Below, piece after piece: positions 12,501-21,800 of a stretch of DNA of 64,000 nt. The notes under the pieces are model-generated. The model was given only the letters and a program-made list of their open reading frames with translations, searched no databases and was not told the DNA's origin. Made by a program: the position numbers and the translations under genes. The DNA comes from Methylocapsa sp. D3K7. Its GTDB lineage: Bacteria > Pseudomonadota > Alphaproteobacteria > Rhizobiales > Beijerinckiaceae. Where the stretch lies: assembly GCF_029855125.1 (NCBI RefSeq), contig NZ_CP123229.1, forward strand, positions 1,178,001 to 1,242,000, written 5' to 3'. Position 1 is the stretch's first letter, and every line of letters begins with the position of its first letter.

Positions 12501-15500
12501 GCTGGCCTGCGGGATAATCCCATTGTCGGTCGCAGGCAGGGCCTTGCGATCAATCTTTCCATTGGGCGTCAGGGGAAGAGTGTCCATCCTGACAAAGACC
12601 GTTGGAACCATATAGTCTGGCAGACGCTCGCGGAGCCAATCGCGAAGAGTCTCGAGACCGGGTTGCATATCTGGAACGCACACGACATAGGCTATGAGCT
12701 GACTGAAAGCTTCTGATTTACGTGCCATCACGACAGCCGCGCCGACGGCGGGATGGTCGACGAGCCGCGCCTCGATCTCGCCAAGCTCGATCCTGAAGCC
12801 CCGAATCTTCACTTGCTGATCGATCCGTCCGAGATATTCAATGATCCCATCAGGCCCATAACACGCCAAGTCGCCGGTCCGGTAAAGCCGCTCCCCTGCC
12901 CCGCCAAATGGATCTGGAACAAAACGATCCGCCGTCAGATCCGGCCGCCCAAGATACCCCCGGGCCAGCCCAGCCCCCCCGATGTAAAGCTCCCCTACAA
13001 CCTCAATCGGCGCCAGATCCCCACCTGCATCAAGAATGAAAGCTTGCAGATCCGCCAGCGGCCGGCCAACTTTCGATGTTCCCACCGTATCGCCGCGCTT
13101 TAACCGCTGGAGAGTGACATGCACCGTCGTCTCGGTGATGCCATACATGTTGACGAACTCAGGACAATCGTCGCCATGACGGCCAAACCATCCAGCAAGG
13201 CGCTTTGGCTCGAGCGCTTCGCCGCCAAAGATGACAAGCCGGAGAGACAAGGATTTATCCGTGCCCCTCACTGCATCCTCTGCGTCAAGCTGATAAAAGC
13301 TCGAAGGCGTTTGATTCAGCACCGTTACCGCATGTGTTATCAGGAAATCATGGAACGCTTCGGGCGAACGGCTGATCCAATATGGAACGATGACCAATCG
13401 CCCCCCGTAAAGGAGGGCTCCAAAAATCTCCCAGACAGAAAAATCGAAGGCAAAGGAATGAAACAGCGCCCAGACATCCGTCGCGGAAAAGCTATACTCG
13501 GCCTCCGTCGCGGCAAAGAGCCGCCCAGCATTTCGATGGCTAACGCCAACACCTTTGGGCCGTCCGGTTGAGCCCGATGTGTAGATGACATAGGCGAGGT
13601 TTTGCGCGGTTACGGCCACCGCCGGAATGTTTACGATGGCACCGGCGGGCATCTCCCATTCTTCATCGAGGAAGAAAGTCTTCACTGCCGCCGGCAGCCG
13701 CTCACGCAACCGTTCCTGTGTCAGGACCAGCACTGGCCCCGCATCTTCGATCATATAGGCGAGCCTGTCGCCCGGATAGGATGGATCGAGCGGCAAATAG
13801 GCGCCGCCAGCTTTCAATATGCCGAGAATGCCGATGATCATCTCAAGCGAACGCTCGACGCAAAGGCCGACGATCGCCTCAGCACCTACACCAAGACCGC
13901 ACAAAAAAAGCGCAAGCTGGTTCCCCCTGGAGTTCAGCTCGGCATAGGTTAGCGCCTCCTCCCCGCAGACCACCGCAATCACATCCGGCGCCCGCGCCGC
14001 CTGCGCCTCAAACATCTCGTGGAGAAGACAATCCTTGGGATAATGCGTCGCCGTTGTATTCCAATCGACCATCAGCTGCCGGCGCTCGGTGTCGCCTAGA
14101 ATGTCAATATCCCGCTCCGCCGTATCCGGGGCCTTCTCGAGCGTATCGACGAGCTGCTCTAGGGCAACCCGCATATAGCCGCAGATACGGCGAGGAGCGA
14201 TTGGCGCTTGTATTTGCACCGTTAGCTGAAAGCCTTCGCCGAAATCGTCCACCGACAATGTCAGCGGATAGTTGGTACGCTCTTCCACATAAAGCGTCTC
14301 AACCCCTTTCCAATCCGGCGGCACCTCGCCCGAAGTTCTCTCCCGCATGGAACTGTGACGATAGTTCAAGAGTGCCGAAAATAGAGGCGCGGGTGCGGTA
14401 ACCGCGCTGCACCGCTGCGCAAGAGCCAGCGAAGCGTGCTCATGCCGTAGCAGATCACCGAGTAGCTCATGCGCGCGCCGAACGCCCTCCGTGACGCTAG
14501 CCGCTCCCACCCTGATACGCACTGGAAGGGTATTGATAAATATGCCAAGCGCACGGTCGAGGTTCTCACCGCCCTGCATCCGGCCAAACAGAACCGTGCC
14601 GAAGACCACATCCGCGTGCCCAGAGACCCGCGCCAGAACATGGGCAAAGGCTGTATGAAAAAGGCTCGCCGCGCTCACACCAAGGAATCGCGCCCACTTC
14701 CTCACTTTCCGGGCAAGAACTGGGTCGAGATCTAGCCGCGATTCCAAAATCTTTGAGCCATCGCCCTGAACATCCAAAAGACCAAACGGCGCCGTTGGCT
14801 CGCTCACGTCTCCCAACATCGCCTTGAAGAAGGCTTCGTGTTCTGCTCGGCTTACCCCCAACCTTGCTTGCGCCACGAAATTGCGGAAAGGCAGAGGCGC
14901 TGGAAGCGTCCCTCCCCGGCCTTGGAGACATGTTTGCGTTTCTTCCACCAGGATTTCCAGCGTGGTGTGGTCCAACACTAAGTGGTGCGCAAGCAATAAC
15001 AACAGCCAGCGATCCCCGCTGGCGTCACGCGCAACGAAAGCGCGCAGGAGCGGCGCTTTCCGCAGATCAATGCGAAATTGGCGCGGATCAAAGCGGGCTC
15101 GCAATTGCGCGGCGATATCACCTTCGGCCGGGTCCAACCGCACATCTTCCACGTGCAGCGGTGCCTGGCACCACACCACCTGGACCGCCTCGGGCAATCC
15201 CTCCCACTCCACAGCCGTGCGCAATATGTCATGCCGCGCAATGACCGACTGTATCGCGCCGAGAAATCCATCAAGCCGTTCGCGCCCATCAAATGCCAGC
15301 AACACCGGCATAAGGTAGGGGTCACCTTTGGCTGCCATCAGATGGTGGAACAATATGCCTTCTTGCAACGGCGCCAGCGGGTAAATGTCCTGCACGTTAG
15401 GTGCCCCGCCGGGAACTTCGCCAACGATCTGATCGATATCGGCTAGGTTCAGATTCACGAGGGACAGCATCTCAGAACGGATAGCGTCGCAGCCGGGCGG

Positions 15501-18500
15501 GATTAGGTTGGGAGGAACCGCGACTCCAGAGCACGTACCTATCGTACCAGCAAGGGCCGCCGGCGTCGGTTTTGAAAACAGCGCGCGCACGTCTGTTTGC
15601 AATCCGGCGTGCCGCAAACGCTCGATCAATGTCACAGCCGATAGCGAATGTCCGCCGAGTTCAAAAAAATTGTCTTCAATCCCGACAAGATCAAGTCCAA
15701 GCGTCTCAGCCCAAATTTGGCACAGTGTCATTTCCGCTGAGTTGCGCGGAGCGATATATTGACGCCGGGCGTATGCATCAACGCCCGGCGGTGGCAAGGT
15801 TTTACGATCAATCTTCCCGTTTTGTGTCAGCGGCAGAGCACCCAATCTAACAAAGGCTGCAGGAATCGAGTAGTCCGGAAGACGCTCCTGCAACGCGGTC
15901 CGCAATGCGTCCGGCTCTGCCTCACTCACGACATAGGCGACAAGCTTTTCACCTCCCGATGCATCGCCAAGCACGATGACGATAGCCTCGTTTACCGCGG
16001 GATGAGCACAAAGCGCCGTCTCGATTTCGCCAAGTTCGATACGATGACCACGGATTTTTACTTGATGGTCGATACGCCCGGCATATTCCAAATTCCCGTC
16101 AGGTTGCCAGCGCGCCAGATCACCGGTGCGATACAGACGACCGCCAACCCCGCCAAATGGATCCGGCACGAACCGTTCAGCGGTCAGACCAGGACGGCCA
16201 AGATAGGCGCGTGCCAAGCCAAAGCCGCCGATATAGAGTTCTCCTTCAACCCCCGCCGGAACAGGCTGCAAGAAAGCATCCAAAACATAGGTCCGCACTC
16301 CGTCAATCGGGCGCCCAATGATGCTCCCTTTCCCCGCAAGCTGCGCGGCCCCCTGATTACACATCGTCACATGCACAGTCGTTTCCGTAATCCCATACAT
16401 GTTCACGAGGAGGGGAGATGCCTCGCCATGGCGGTCAAACCATGGCCGGAGACTCCGCGGGTCAAGGGCTTCGCCGCCAAAAATCACCAAACGCAGCACG
16501 AGCCGCTTGCGATCCTCCGCGAAAGCCTCCGTCTGCAGCAATTGCCGGAACGCCGAGGGCGTCTGGTTCAGGACCGTTACCTCCGTCCTCGCTAGCAACT
16601 CATAAAAAGCCTCGGGTGCCCGGCTCACCCAATAGGGCACCACAACAAGCCGTCCGCCATAAAGAAGAGCGCCCCATATCTCCCAGACTGAAAAGTCGAA
16701 GGCGTAGGAATGGAACAAGGTCCAAACATCTTCTGGACCAAAACCAAAAGCCGCTTCCGTTGCAGAGAAAAGATCCATCACATTGCCATGCGAGATCATG
16801 ACGCCTTTAGGCTGGCCGGTCGAACCCGAGGTGTAAATGACATAAGCGAGATTGGCTGGGCCACAGAGTGTCGGCGGATCCACATCCGATGATCGCGCCC
16901 ATTGCCAGGCATCCTCGTCGAGGCAGATGGTCTTCGCTAGCGTCTCTGGCAGACATCCCAGCAGCTTCTCCTGCGTCAGCAGCACCGAGATGCCAGCATC
17001 CGTCACGAGATAGGCAAGGCGATCCTTTGGATAGCTTGGATCAAGCGGCAAATAGGCGCCACCGGCCTTCAAGATGCCGAGAATGCCGATCACCATATCG
17101 AGCGAACGCTCGACGCAAAGGCCAACGACCGTCTCGGCGCCGACTCCGAGACCAAGTAGATGATGCGCAAGCCGATTAGCCCTGGCATTCAGCGCGCCAT
17201 AGGTCAGCTGCTCGGCCTCGCAGATCACCGCCACCGCGTCCGGGTTCCGCGCGGCTTGCGCCGCGAAGAGTTCCGCAAGACAGGACCGGGAGCGCGCCTT
17301 ATCCACGACATTCCCCGCCCCGCTCCACTCTTGCACAATCTCCGCCTGTTCACTTGCCCCCAGAAACGACAACTCCGACAAAAGTGCCCGCGGCGAGGTC
17401 GCGAGCCCACTAAGCAAGACGCCATAATGACGCGCCATGCGTTCGATCGTAGCAAGATTGAACAAGGCCGTCGCATATTCGATCGATGCGCGTAGCCCCT
17501 CCTGATCTTTCGTTAAACTTAATGTTAGGTCGAACTTTGTCGTTGCCGTCTCTAGGGTCAGTGGCGTAACAGCGAGGTCTCCTAATTCAATCACCTGCAA
17601 AGGTGCGTTCTGTAAAACGAACATCACTTGAATGAGCGGTGAGGATGCGAGATCGCGCTGTGGACGGAATTCCTCCACCAATCGTTCGAAAGGTAGATCC
17701 TGATGTGCCAATGCACCAAGAACAACTTCCCGCACACGGCGAAGGACTTCGACAAAGGTGGGATTCCCGGACACATCGCTGCGCAAAACCAAAGTATTGG
17801 TCAGGAATCCGACCAGTCCTTCGGTTTCGATCCGATTCCGGTTGGCGACGGGGGTACCAATACAAAGATCGTTCTGCCCAGTATAGCGGAAAAGCAAGAT
17901 GTTGAAGGCTGCGAGAAGCAGCATAAATAGAGTGACGCCTTCGCGCGCGCAAAGTTCATCAAGCTTGTGCGTTACGGAACAGCTCAAGCGCCAGCTAAAA
18001 ACTTCGCCCTTATGGCTTGAGACAACGGGCCGGAGGTGGTCAGACGGAAGGTTTAAAATCCTATCATGACCGGCAAGACGCTCCCGCCAATAGGCGAGTT
18101 GAGTGTCGAAAGAGCCTCCTTCAAACGCTGTCCTCTGCCAATGCGCGTAATCTGGATAATGAATTGGTAATTCATTCAGAGGACTTAATTGCCCAGCAAC
18201 GAATGCGGGATAGAGGACCGCCAGCTCACGGATCAGAATATCGATGGACCAAGCATCTGCCGCGATGTGGTGCAGGGTTACCACCATAAGATAATCGAAA
18301 CTGGCCGCGTTTTGCGTTTGAGGCTCGGAAAGCTGGAACAGACGAACGCGGATCAACGGTCCTTTCGCGAGATTGAAGGGGCGTATCGCTTCCCTGCGAG
18401 CCAGAGTCTGTGCCACAGCTTGCCGCGCCGTTACCCCAAAATCCGTAAGCGGTTCTGCGGCAATCGTCAGGCACTGTTCGGGCTCAATAATTTGAATTGG

Positions 18501-18830
18501 CTTTCCGCCGTCCGCCGGAAATCGAGCGCGCAACACCTCATGCCTCTGCAATATCTCGTTCAGGCTGCGCTCCAGCGCCACGACATCGAGCGACCCTTTC
18601 AGCCAAAATCCGGCCGGAATGTTATAGGTCGGGCTACCCGGCTCTAGCTGGTCGAGAAACCATAAACGCAGTTGCGCAAAAGAAAGCGGCGCGGGTCCGG
18701 CCGGCCGCGCTGTGATCCGTGCACTTGCGATGGAAGCGTCGAATTCGCCGCGCAGCCGCTTTTCCAAAAGCGCGATCTTTGCCGCCGACAACTTTCCGCG
18801 CGAGGCTGATGGTCCGATTACTTTGGTCAT
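3552..18830 (-). CDS. NRPS3: four-module synthetase with terminal thioesterase
   Basis: 5092 residues. Domain order with rough residue positions: C (40-480, motif HHIAADA), A (520-1010), T (1060), C (1150-1580), A (1600-2095), T (2147, GGDSI), E (2210-2640, HHLVVDG-SW), C (2695-3130), A (3150-3640), T (3687), C (3760-4200), A (4230-4720), T (4773), TE (4830-5092, GWSLGG nucleophile). Specificity residues read by hand: A1 and A2 DFWNIGMVH (threonine signature), A3 DQEAFGTIT (no confident match), A4 DVGESGTID (close to Dab/Orn codes). The second C domain carries HHLMAAKGD, the HH(I/L)xxxxGD hallmark of dual condensation/epimerisation domains, so the first Thr should become D; the E domain makes the second Thr D. 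Its ATG overlaps the NRPS2 stop (ATGA). The terminal TE releases, and perhaps cyclises, the chain. The A1 core is in a 1439-bp repeat shared with NRPS2. Confidence 0.95.
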   Translation of the reverse strand: MTKVIGPSASRGKLSAAKIALLEKRLRGEFDASIASARITARPAGPAPLSFAQLRLWFLDQLEPGSPTYNIPAGFWLKGSLDVVALERSLNEILQRHEVLRARFPADGGKPIQIIEPEQCLTIAAEPLTDFGVTARQAVAQTLARREAIRPFNLAKGPLIRVRLFQLSEPQTQNAASFDYLMVVTLHHIAADAWSIDILIRELAVLYPAFVAGQLSPLNELPIHYPDYAHWQRTAFEGGSFDTQLAYWRERLAGHDRILNLPSDHLRPVVSSHKGEVFSWRLSCSVTHKLDELCAREGVTLFMLLLAAFNILLFRYTGQNDLCIGTPVANRNRIETEGLVGFLTNTLVLRSDVSGNPTFVEVLRRVREVVLGALAHQDLPFERLVEEFRPQRDLASSPLIQVMFVLQNAPLQVIELGDLAVTPLTLETATTKFDLTLSLTKDQEGLRASIEYATALFNLATIERMARHYGVLLSGLATSPRALLSELSFLGASEQAEIVQEWSGAGNVVDKARSRSCLAELFAAQAARNPDAVAVICEAEQLTYGALNARANRLAHHLLGLGVGAETVVGLCVERSLDMVIGILGILKAGGAYLPLDPSYPKDRLAYLVTDAGISVLLTQEKLLGCLPETLAKTICLDEDAWQWARSSDVDPPTLCGPANLAYVIYTSGSTGQPKGVMISHGNVMDLFSATEAAFGFGPEDVWTLFHSYAFDFSVWEIWGALLYGGRLVVVPYWVSRAPEAFYELLARTEVTVLNQTPSAFRQLLQTEAFAEDRKRLVLRLVIFGGEALDPRSLRPWFDRHGEASPLLVNMYGITETTVHVTMCNQGAAQLAGKGSIIGRPIDGVRTYVLDAFLQPVPAGVEGELYIGGFGLARAYLGRPGLTAERFVPDPFGGVGGRLYRTGDLARWQPDGNLEYAGRIDHQVKIRGHRIELGEIETALCAHPAVNEAIVIVLGDASGGEKLVAYVVSEAEPDALRTALQERLPDYSIPAAFVRLGALPLTQNGKIDRKTLPPPGVDAYARRQYIAPRNSAEMTLCQIWAETLGLDLVGIEDNFFELGGHSLSAVTLIERLRHAGLQTDVRALFSKPTPAALAGTIGTCSGVAVPPNLIPPGCDAIRSEMLSLVNLNLADIDQIVGEVPGGAPNVQDIYPLAPLQEGILFHHLMAAKGDPYLMPVLLAFDGRERLDGFLGAIQSVIARHDILRTAVEWEGLPEAVQVVWCQAPLHVEDVRLDPAEGDIAAQLRARFDPRQFRIDLRKAPLLRAFVARDASGDRWLLLLLAHHLVLDHTTLEILVEETQTCLQGRGGTLPAPLPFRNFVAQARLGVSRAEHEAFFKAMLGDVSEPTAPFGLLDVQGDGSKILESRLDLDPVLARKVRKWARFLGVSAASLFHTAFAHVLARVSGHADVVFGTVLFGRMQGGENLDRALGIFINTLPVRIRVGAASVTEGVRRAHELLGDLLRHEHASLALAQRCSAVTAPAPLFSALLNYRHSSMRERTSGEVPPDWKGVETLYVEERTNYPLTLSVDDFGEGFQLTVQIQAPIAPRRICGYMRVALEQLVDTLEKAPDTAERDIDILGDTERRQLMVDWNTTATHYPKDCLLHEMFEAQAARAPDVIAVVCGEEALTYAELNSRGNQLALFLCGLGVGAEAIVGLCVERSLEMIIGILGILKAGGAYLPLDPSYPGDRLAYMIEDAGPVLVLTQERLRERLPAAVKTFFLDEEWEMPAGAIVNIPAVAVTAQNLAYVIYTSGSTGRPKGVGVSHRNAGRLFAATEAEYSFSATDVWALFHSFAFDFSVWEIFGALLYGGRLVIVPYWISRSPEAFHDFLITHAVTVLNQTPSSFYQLDAEDAVRGTDKSLSLRLVIFGGEALEPKRLAGWFGRHGDDCPEFVNMYGITETTVHVTLQRLKRGDTVGTSKVGRPLADLQAFILDAGGDLAPIEVVGELYIGGAGLARGYLGRPDLTADRFVPDPFGGAGERLYRTGDLACYGPDGIIEYLGRIDQQVKIRGFRIELGEIEARLVDHPAVGAAVVMARKSEAFSQLIAYVVCVPDMQPGLETLRDWLRERLPDYMVPTVFVRMDTLPLTPNGKIDRKALPATDNGIIPQASYTAPRTAIEEKLARIWKEVLGVEKVGVSDNFFALGGDSILSIQVVGRARQHGLMITPRQLFENQTLVALAVVAETGIAAAQAVSAEQGAVSGDVPLTPIQRWFFDLPLPNPHHWNQSILLEVRSILEPDLLEQAVVRLVAHHDALRMRFAKTDSAVHAETAAGWRQRNLAADSCTGLFVRVDLRGIPSASQKEALVDATTALQRSLHLETGPLIRAGWFNLGESQLLLLAAHHLVVDGVSWRILLEDLQSVYRQLSAGAGGGITDCLSKTTSFKQWSERLWSYSKSPLESEGLRKEEAYWGDPRRLDVLPLPIDDASGSNEAELTQSVSRSLTEYETRALLQDVPAAYRTQINDILLTALVQALSMWSGHSAFLIDLEGHGREELFPEIDLSRTVGWFTTLFPVLLRGAAGGHAGDALKSIKEQLRAIPRKGIGYGLLRYGDEESAIGRRLKAHPAGQISFNYLGQFDQSLQEGALFVVAGAGVGLEHDGHGIRPHEWDFSCNVLKGSLQLSLSYSSARYRRATAEWLMEAYLRSLRDLISHCLRPDSCGYTPSDYCLARLSQPQLDQLFGGVRGIEDVYPLTPLQQGILFHALYAPKSGVYVEQLSCTLQGPLDTAAFTVAWQQVIVAHPVFRSSFRWENLDSPVQVVHAKSVLPIEEQDWRGVPAEEHPERWAAYLEADRQAGFDFVHAPLMRLALMRCAGDRCLFLWSHHHVLLDGWSLALILKEVFDAYGAMCRGEPPRFLPSRPYRDYLAWLTHQDMAAAEAYWRQTLAGFRAVTPLPFSSLAAGDAPVSGDRYAEISLTLGAEKTRVLEDFARRHHVTLNTLVQGAWAILLSRTSGERDVLFGVTVSGRPAELSGIESMVGLFINTLPLRVAVPPDAHVSSWLRSLFAQNLQLRQYEYTPLVEVQGWSEVPRGAPLFASLLVFENYPVNRSLSGRIGNVEISDTSAHEQTNYPITVSVSPDVVLEFGISYDCALFDTARVTAMLGHFSTLLKVIAASPDVRIGALPLLNAAELWQLLVEWNATAADCPKDHLLHELFAAQAARHPDAVAVMCEAGQLTYGELNAKANRLAHHLRNLGVAAETIVGLFVERSLDMVIGILGILKAGGAYLPLDPAYPRERLAYLLTDAGTAVLLTQENLLGCLPAIPVRTVCLDRDASQWVLAPDIDPPQQSGPANLAYVIYTSGSTGLPKGVMVTHESLINLVQAQTGTFNLNQRDRVLQFSSISFDQAAEEIFPTWLSGATLVLPPRGDREFLIDFVEFIAGAEITVAALTTAYWCQLTMQLMDAKKPLPASLRLVFVGGEKVPAESLRCWRALASENVVWINTYGPTEATITATAFILSAASADLRDVPIGHPLANTRVYVLDRNLEPVPVGIEGELYIGGLGLARGYLGRPDLTTERFVPNPFGGAGERLYRTGDLVHWSADGNLHYAGRIDNQVKIRGHRIELGEIETALSAVANVRRAIVVALADPSGGRRLVAYVVGDVTAEVLRTALRKNLPDYMIPASFVPLDVLPLTESGKVDRKALPPPEGVPDVRANYITPRTAIEEILAGIWADVLWLECVGIDESFFEIGGHSLSAIRAISRIRRDLNVEVSLRSLFEAPTVAKLACLIANSSSADCSKSNPAAASPPLGTGPRGVPIPLSFAQQRLWFLDQLEPNSSFYNIPLALRLTGHLDIDALRMALIAVGGRHEVLRTCFPLIDGKPVQSIQPALEIGLPLIPLHHVPAEARAAELHRLILEEAHKPFDLAAGPLIRGCIFEPAPAEEGGANEYILVLSLHHSIADGWSMGILIDELAVLYKSFICSEPSPLADLNLQYADYSLWQRDYLTGQEFERQVTYWHARLSDAPAILRLPTDWPRPQIQSYSGASYSLSLPLNLSEKLGALARRNGATMFMVLLATLKLLLFRHGGQNDICVGTPVANRRRIELEGLIGCFVNTLVLRTDLSGDPCFTDLLTRVRTATLEAQDHQDLPFEQLVMELDLARELGHNPLFQVAFSLDNTPDSRIEMSDLIIEAFDVETKTAMFDLSVDVVETADGLLVLFEYNTDLYLRASIENLASHYETLLNAIVERPDARLSSLEMLTGSERRWLLDVGHSLDISVVKEQAEIRSAEIVVTLIEDQAKRFPDRLAVVDGDSQLTYQEINLRANRLAHRLIGLGAGPETVIGILTESSIELVVALLAVLKAGAAYVPLDPSYPPARLQAMLEESSPSILLLRGTAINELTGSSQTSIVLNIEEDAYIIFPETNPAVQINRENLAYLLFTSGSTGRPKGVAVSHRSLVNRVRWGEAEFGLGPDDVIIQRASPSFDVSVGEIFGCLAVGACLVLAGTAGGDPKHLIELMIRHSATMIELPPSLLRLVLNEPRWHECRTLRVVSCGGEAMSESLRGKFVASLDCHLYNTYGPAEATIDSSFWPCGASAGYGVSDAGVPIGRPIDGVSLHVLDQNLNLVPLGVAGELYIAGIGLARGYFRQPALTAQWFVPDPFATDGGRLYRTGDLVRRRSDGALEFLGRVDHQVKLRGFRIELEEIESRLEEVPGVAEAAVVLRTDSHGEQSLAAFVVTKDDSITSSVLRRQIRARLPAFMVPSTWRLMAELPRGSNGKLQRAILSSLLPVHNYPAVLDEDSTPATALEARLAFLFAEILSLPLVGRHDNFFELGGHSLLAVQLAQRARDAIQTEIPLVALFQYPTVAELAEWLQSQSEDFTSLFVTLSEGAAERLPLYLFHTGAGHVRGYHPLLAALDRDHSIYGVQMRAMRDPSDEPQDFMTVVEDYADELRAHHRGERFRLMGWSLGGLIALGVAARLEALGANIDFLGLIDTTVPRKFALHDWEGRLAEFLDDPQDLRTLADLSELEVAELRRFLTDIPDTRLAGSAALWGRERGLWLNHISLDVLRLETSLWEHVALIEDTFTIPQVTASLHVWWAQGTLGEGNIPPVDWPAEAKSIAQVRVIEGDHKSIISNCDLHASVGEVLSGLDA
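15979..17417. repeat. 1439-bp direct repeat, copy 1 (A-domain core of NRPS3 module 1)
   Basis: This stretch matches 20655-22093 at a constant offset of 4676 bp, with no difference in the lines I compared base by base; shadow reading frames in several frames are also identical. It covers the C-to-A linker and the A domain up to about motif A8. Sequence similarity falls away sharply at both ends. It is best read as a recent intragenic duplication or gene conversion of a threonine-type adenylation core. Confidence 0.93.
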
Positions 18831-21800
18831 TCGGCTTCACAGTTTCCAGCGCTAGTGTCATCCAACATCCGTTCAGCTTCGTCGTCGGATATCACCTCGA
18901 GGCTTTCGATCAATGCCACTTCGATCGCTTCAGCAAGTTCGGCGGGGGTTGGCGCTTCGAACAATAGGCGCAGTGGTAACTCAACCTGGAATGACTTACG
19001 CAAGCGAGATAAAACTTGGGTGGCCAGAAGGGAATGGCCGCCGAGCTCGAAGAAATTGTCATAAATCCCAACTCTCTGGTGCCCCAACACCTCGGCCCAA
19101 ATGCCAACCAGAATCTCTTCTGTTGGATTTCGCGCCGCTGCGAAGCGAACCCGCGAATGCTCGTCAAATCCCGCCGACGACAAGGCCTTACGGTCGATTT
19201 TCCCATTTTTGGTCAATGGCATGGATGGCAAAATAACGAATGTCGCGGGCACCATATAGTCCGGCAAAGTTGCGCGGAGGCTCTCGCGCAGCTTCGCTGT
19301 GAGACTCCTCACAGTCCGTCCCTGCGCCGGATCATTGGCGTAAGCACGAAGCGAAAGACTCGCCTCGCAATCGGGTTGGTCCAACCAGTCCTGTTTGGGT
19401 GGCTCACCCTCGGATCTCTGACGAGTGCAGACAACCTCAAAACTTCCGTCAGCTGCGCCACGTAACCAACCAATTTCGATCGTATATGGTAGATGCTGAG
19501 CAATCCCCCAAATGTCTTCCGGATCAACTGCCGCATCGCAGCACTCAGCCCAAATACCGCGCAATCGATCAACGATCGGGCACTGGGCCACAGCCCAAGA
19601 GTCGTCCTCCAACATACTAACAGCACGCACCGCGCCCATCACCCTGCGGTTTGGAACGCCGGCTATTCGCAACTGATTAGGCTTCTCACGAGCTAACCGC
19701 GCGCGCAGTTCTAAAATGGTGAGCCCTTCTTGCGTCCAATCGAGCCAATCGCTATCGGGAGTTGTCTCACAATCAAAATACAGAATTGCATCATAACGAA
19801 ATTGCGTCATTTCGTTTGGATGCCTTCCTTTTTTCGGCACAACATCGATCCGCCCGACGCGCGCAAGCCGCCGCGTTAGGACCGTGAAGATTGCGGGATC
19901 GATGAGAAGCTCCTCTTCCTGGAGAAAGCGCAACTGCAGACGATTGCGAAGCTCACTGGCAGAGATTAATGTGGAACACGATGCCGATGCGCTCTCCAGT
20001 TCCACAGCGAGGTTGAAAGCCTTCAGCAATCCAAGATGACGCAGATCCCCAAGAAAAATCCGTCCCCCCGGCTCGACCAATCGGGCCGCTTTTTCAAGAA
20101 CGTTGAAAAAATAATCGACATCAGGGAAATATTGTACGACCGAATTCAGTATAACCGTATCGAAGCTCGCGTCCTCGAACCCATCGAATTGATCCGCAGC
20201 GCGATGCAACAATTCTACACCGGCACATTTGGGCTTCAATTTCGCGATCACCTCTGAAACATAGCCAATCGCCGAAGCTGAAAAATCGGTCCCGACATAG
20301 CGGATGCATTTCGGCGCGAGGCGAAAGAGAAGCAGGCCCGTTCCGCAGCCGATTTCGAGCACTTTTTTAGGGTTAACGGCGCGAATGCGGGCGACCGTCT
20401 GATCTACCCACTCTTGCATCTCATTGGCCGGTATCGGCGCTCCGGTGTAGGAGCTAATCCAACCGGAAATATTGAATTTTACATCAGCGGACAGCGATGG
20501 CGACCGGAAGGTCTCGTCAAAGATATTCCGCCATTGTTGGACTTGCTCTTCCGCCGCACCTTCAATCTTCTTAGTAAGCTGCTTTACGACGATATAGGCG
20601 ACCAACCTCTGGTCTCCATTTCCCTGGGTATCCGCTCCCGCTCCCGACACTGCTACGATAGCCTCGTTTACCGCGGGATGAGCACAAAGCGCCGTCTCGA
20701 TTTCGCCAAGTTCGATACGATGACCACGGATTTTTACTTGATGGTCGATACGCCCGGCATATTCCAAATTCCCGTCAGGTTGCCAGCGCGCCAGATCACC
20801 GGTGCGATACAGACGACCGCCAACCCCGCCAAATGGATCCGGCACGAACCGTTCAGCGGTCAGACCAGGACGGCCAAGATAGGCGCGTGCCAAGCCAAAG
20901 CCGCCGATATAGAGTTCTCCTTCAACCCCCGCCGGAACAGGCTGCAAGAAAGCATCCAAAACATAGGTCCGCACTCCGTCAATCGGGCGCCCAATGATGC
21001 TCCCTTTCCCCGCAAGCTGCGCGGCCCCCTGATTACACATCGTCACATGCACAGTCGTTTCCGTAATCCCATACATGTTCACGAGGAGGGGAGATGCCTC
21101 GCCATGGCGGTCAAACCATGGCCGGAGACTCCGCGGGTCAAGGGCTTCGCCGCCAAAAATCACCAAACGCAGCACGAGCCGCTTGCGATCCTCCGCGAAA
21201 GCCTCCGTCTGCAGCAATTGCCGGAACGCCGAGGGCGTCTGGTTCAGGACCGTTACCTCCGTCCTCGCTAGCAACTCATAAAAAGCCTCGGGTGCCCGGC
21301 TCACCCAATAGGGCACCACAACAAGCCGTCCGCCATAAAGAAGAGCGCCCCATATCTCCCAGACTGAAAAGTCGAAGGCGTAGGAATGGAACAAGGTCCA
21401 AACATCTTCTGGACCAAAACCAAAAGCCGCTTCCGTTGCAGAGAAAAGATCCATCACATTGCCATGCGAGATCATGACGCCTTTAGGCTGGCCGGTCGAA
21501 CCCGAGGTGTAAATGACATAAGCGAGATTGGCTGGGCCACAGAGTGTCGGCGGATCCACATCCGATGATCGCGCCCATTGCCAGGCATCCTCGTCGAGGC
21601 AGATGGTCTTCGCTAGCGTCTCTGGCAGACATCCCAGCAGCTTCTCCTGCGTCAGCAGCACCGAGATGCCAGCATCCGTCACGAGATAGGCAAGGCGATC
21701 CTTTGGATAGCTTGGATCAAGCGGCAAATAGGCGCCACCGGCCTTCAAGATGCCGAGAATGCCGATCACCATATCGAGCGAACGCTCGACGCAAAGGCCA

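Noticed and set aside
15759..21271. Two near-identical 280-codon plus-strand proteins that look like a duplicated gene
   Set aside because: They are antisense shadows of the duplicated A-domain core; the duplication is real but the proteins are not.
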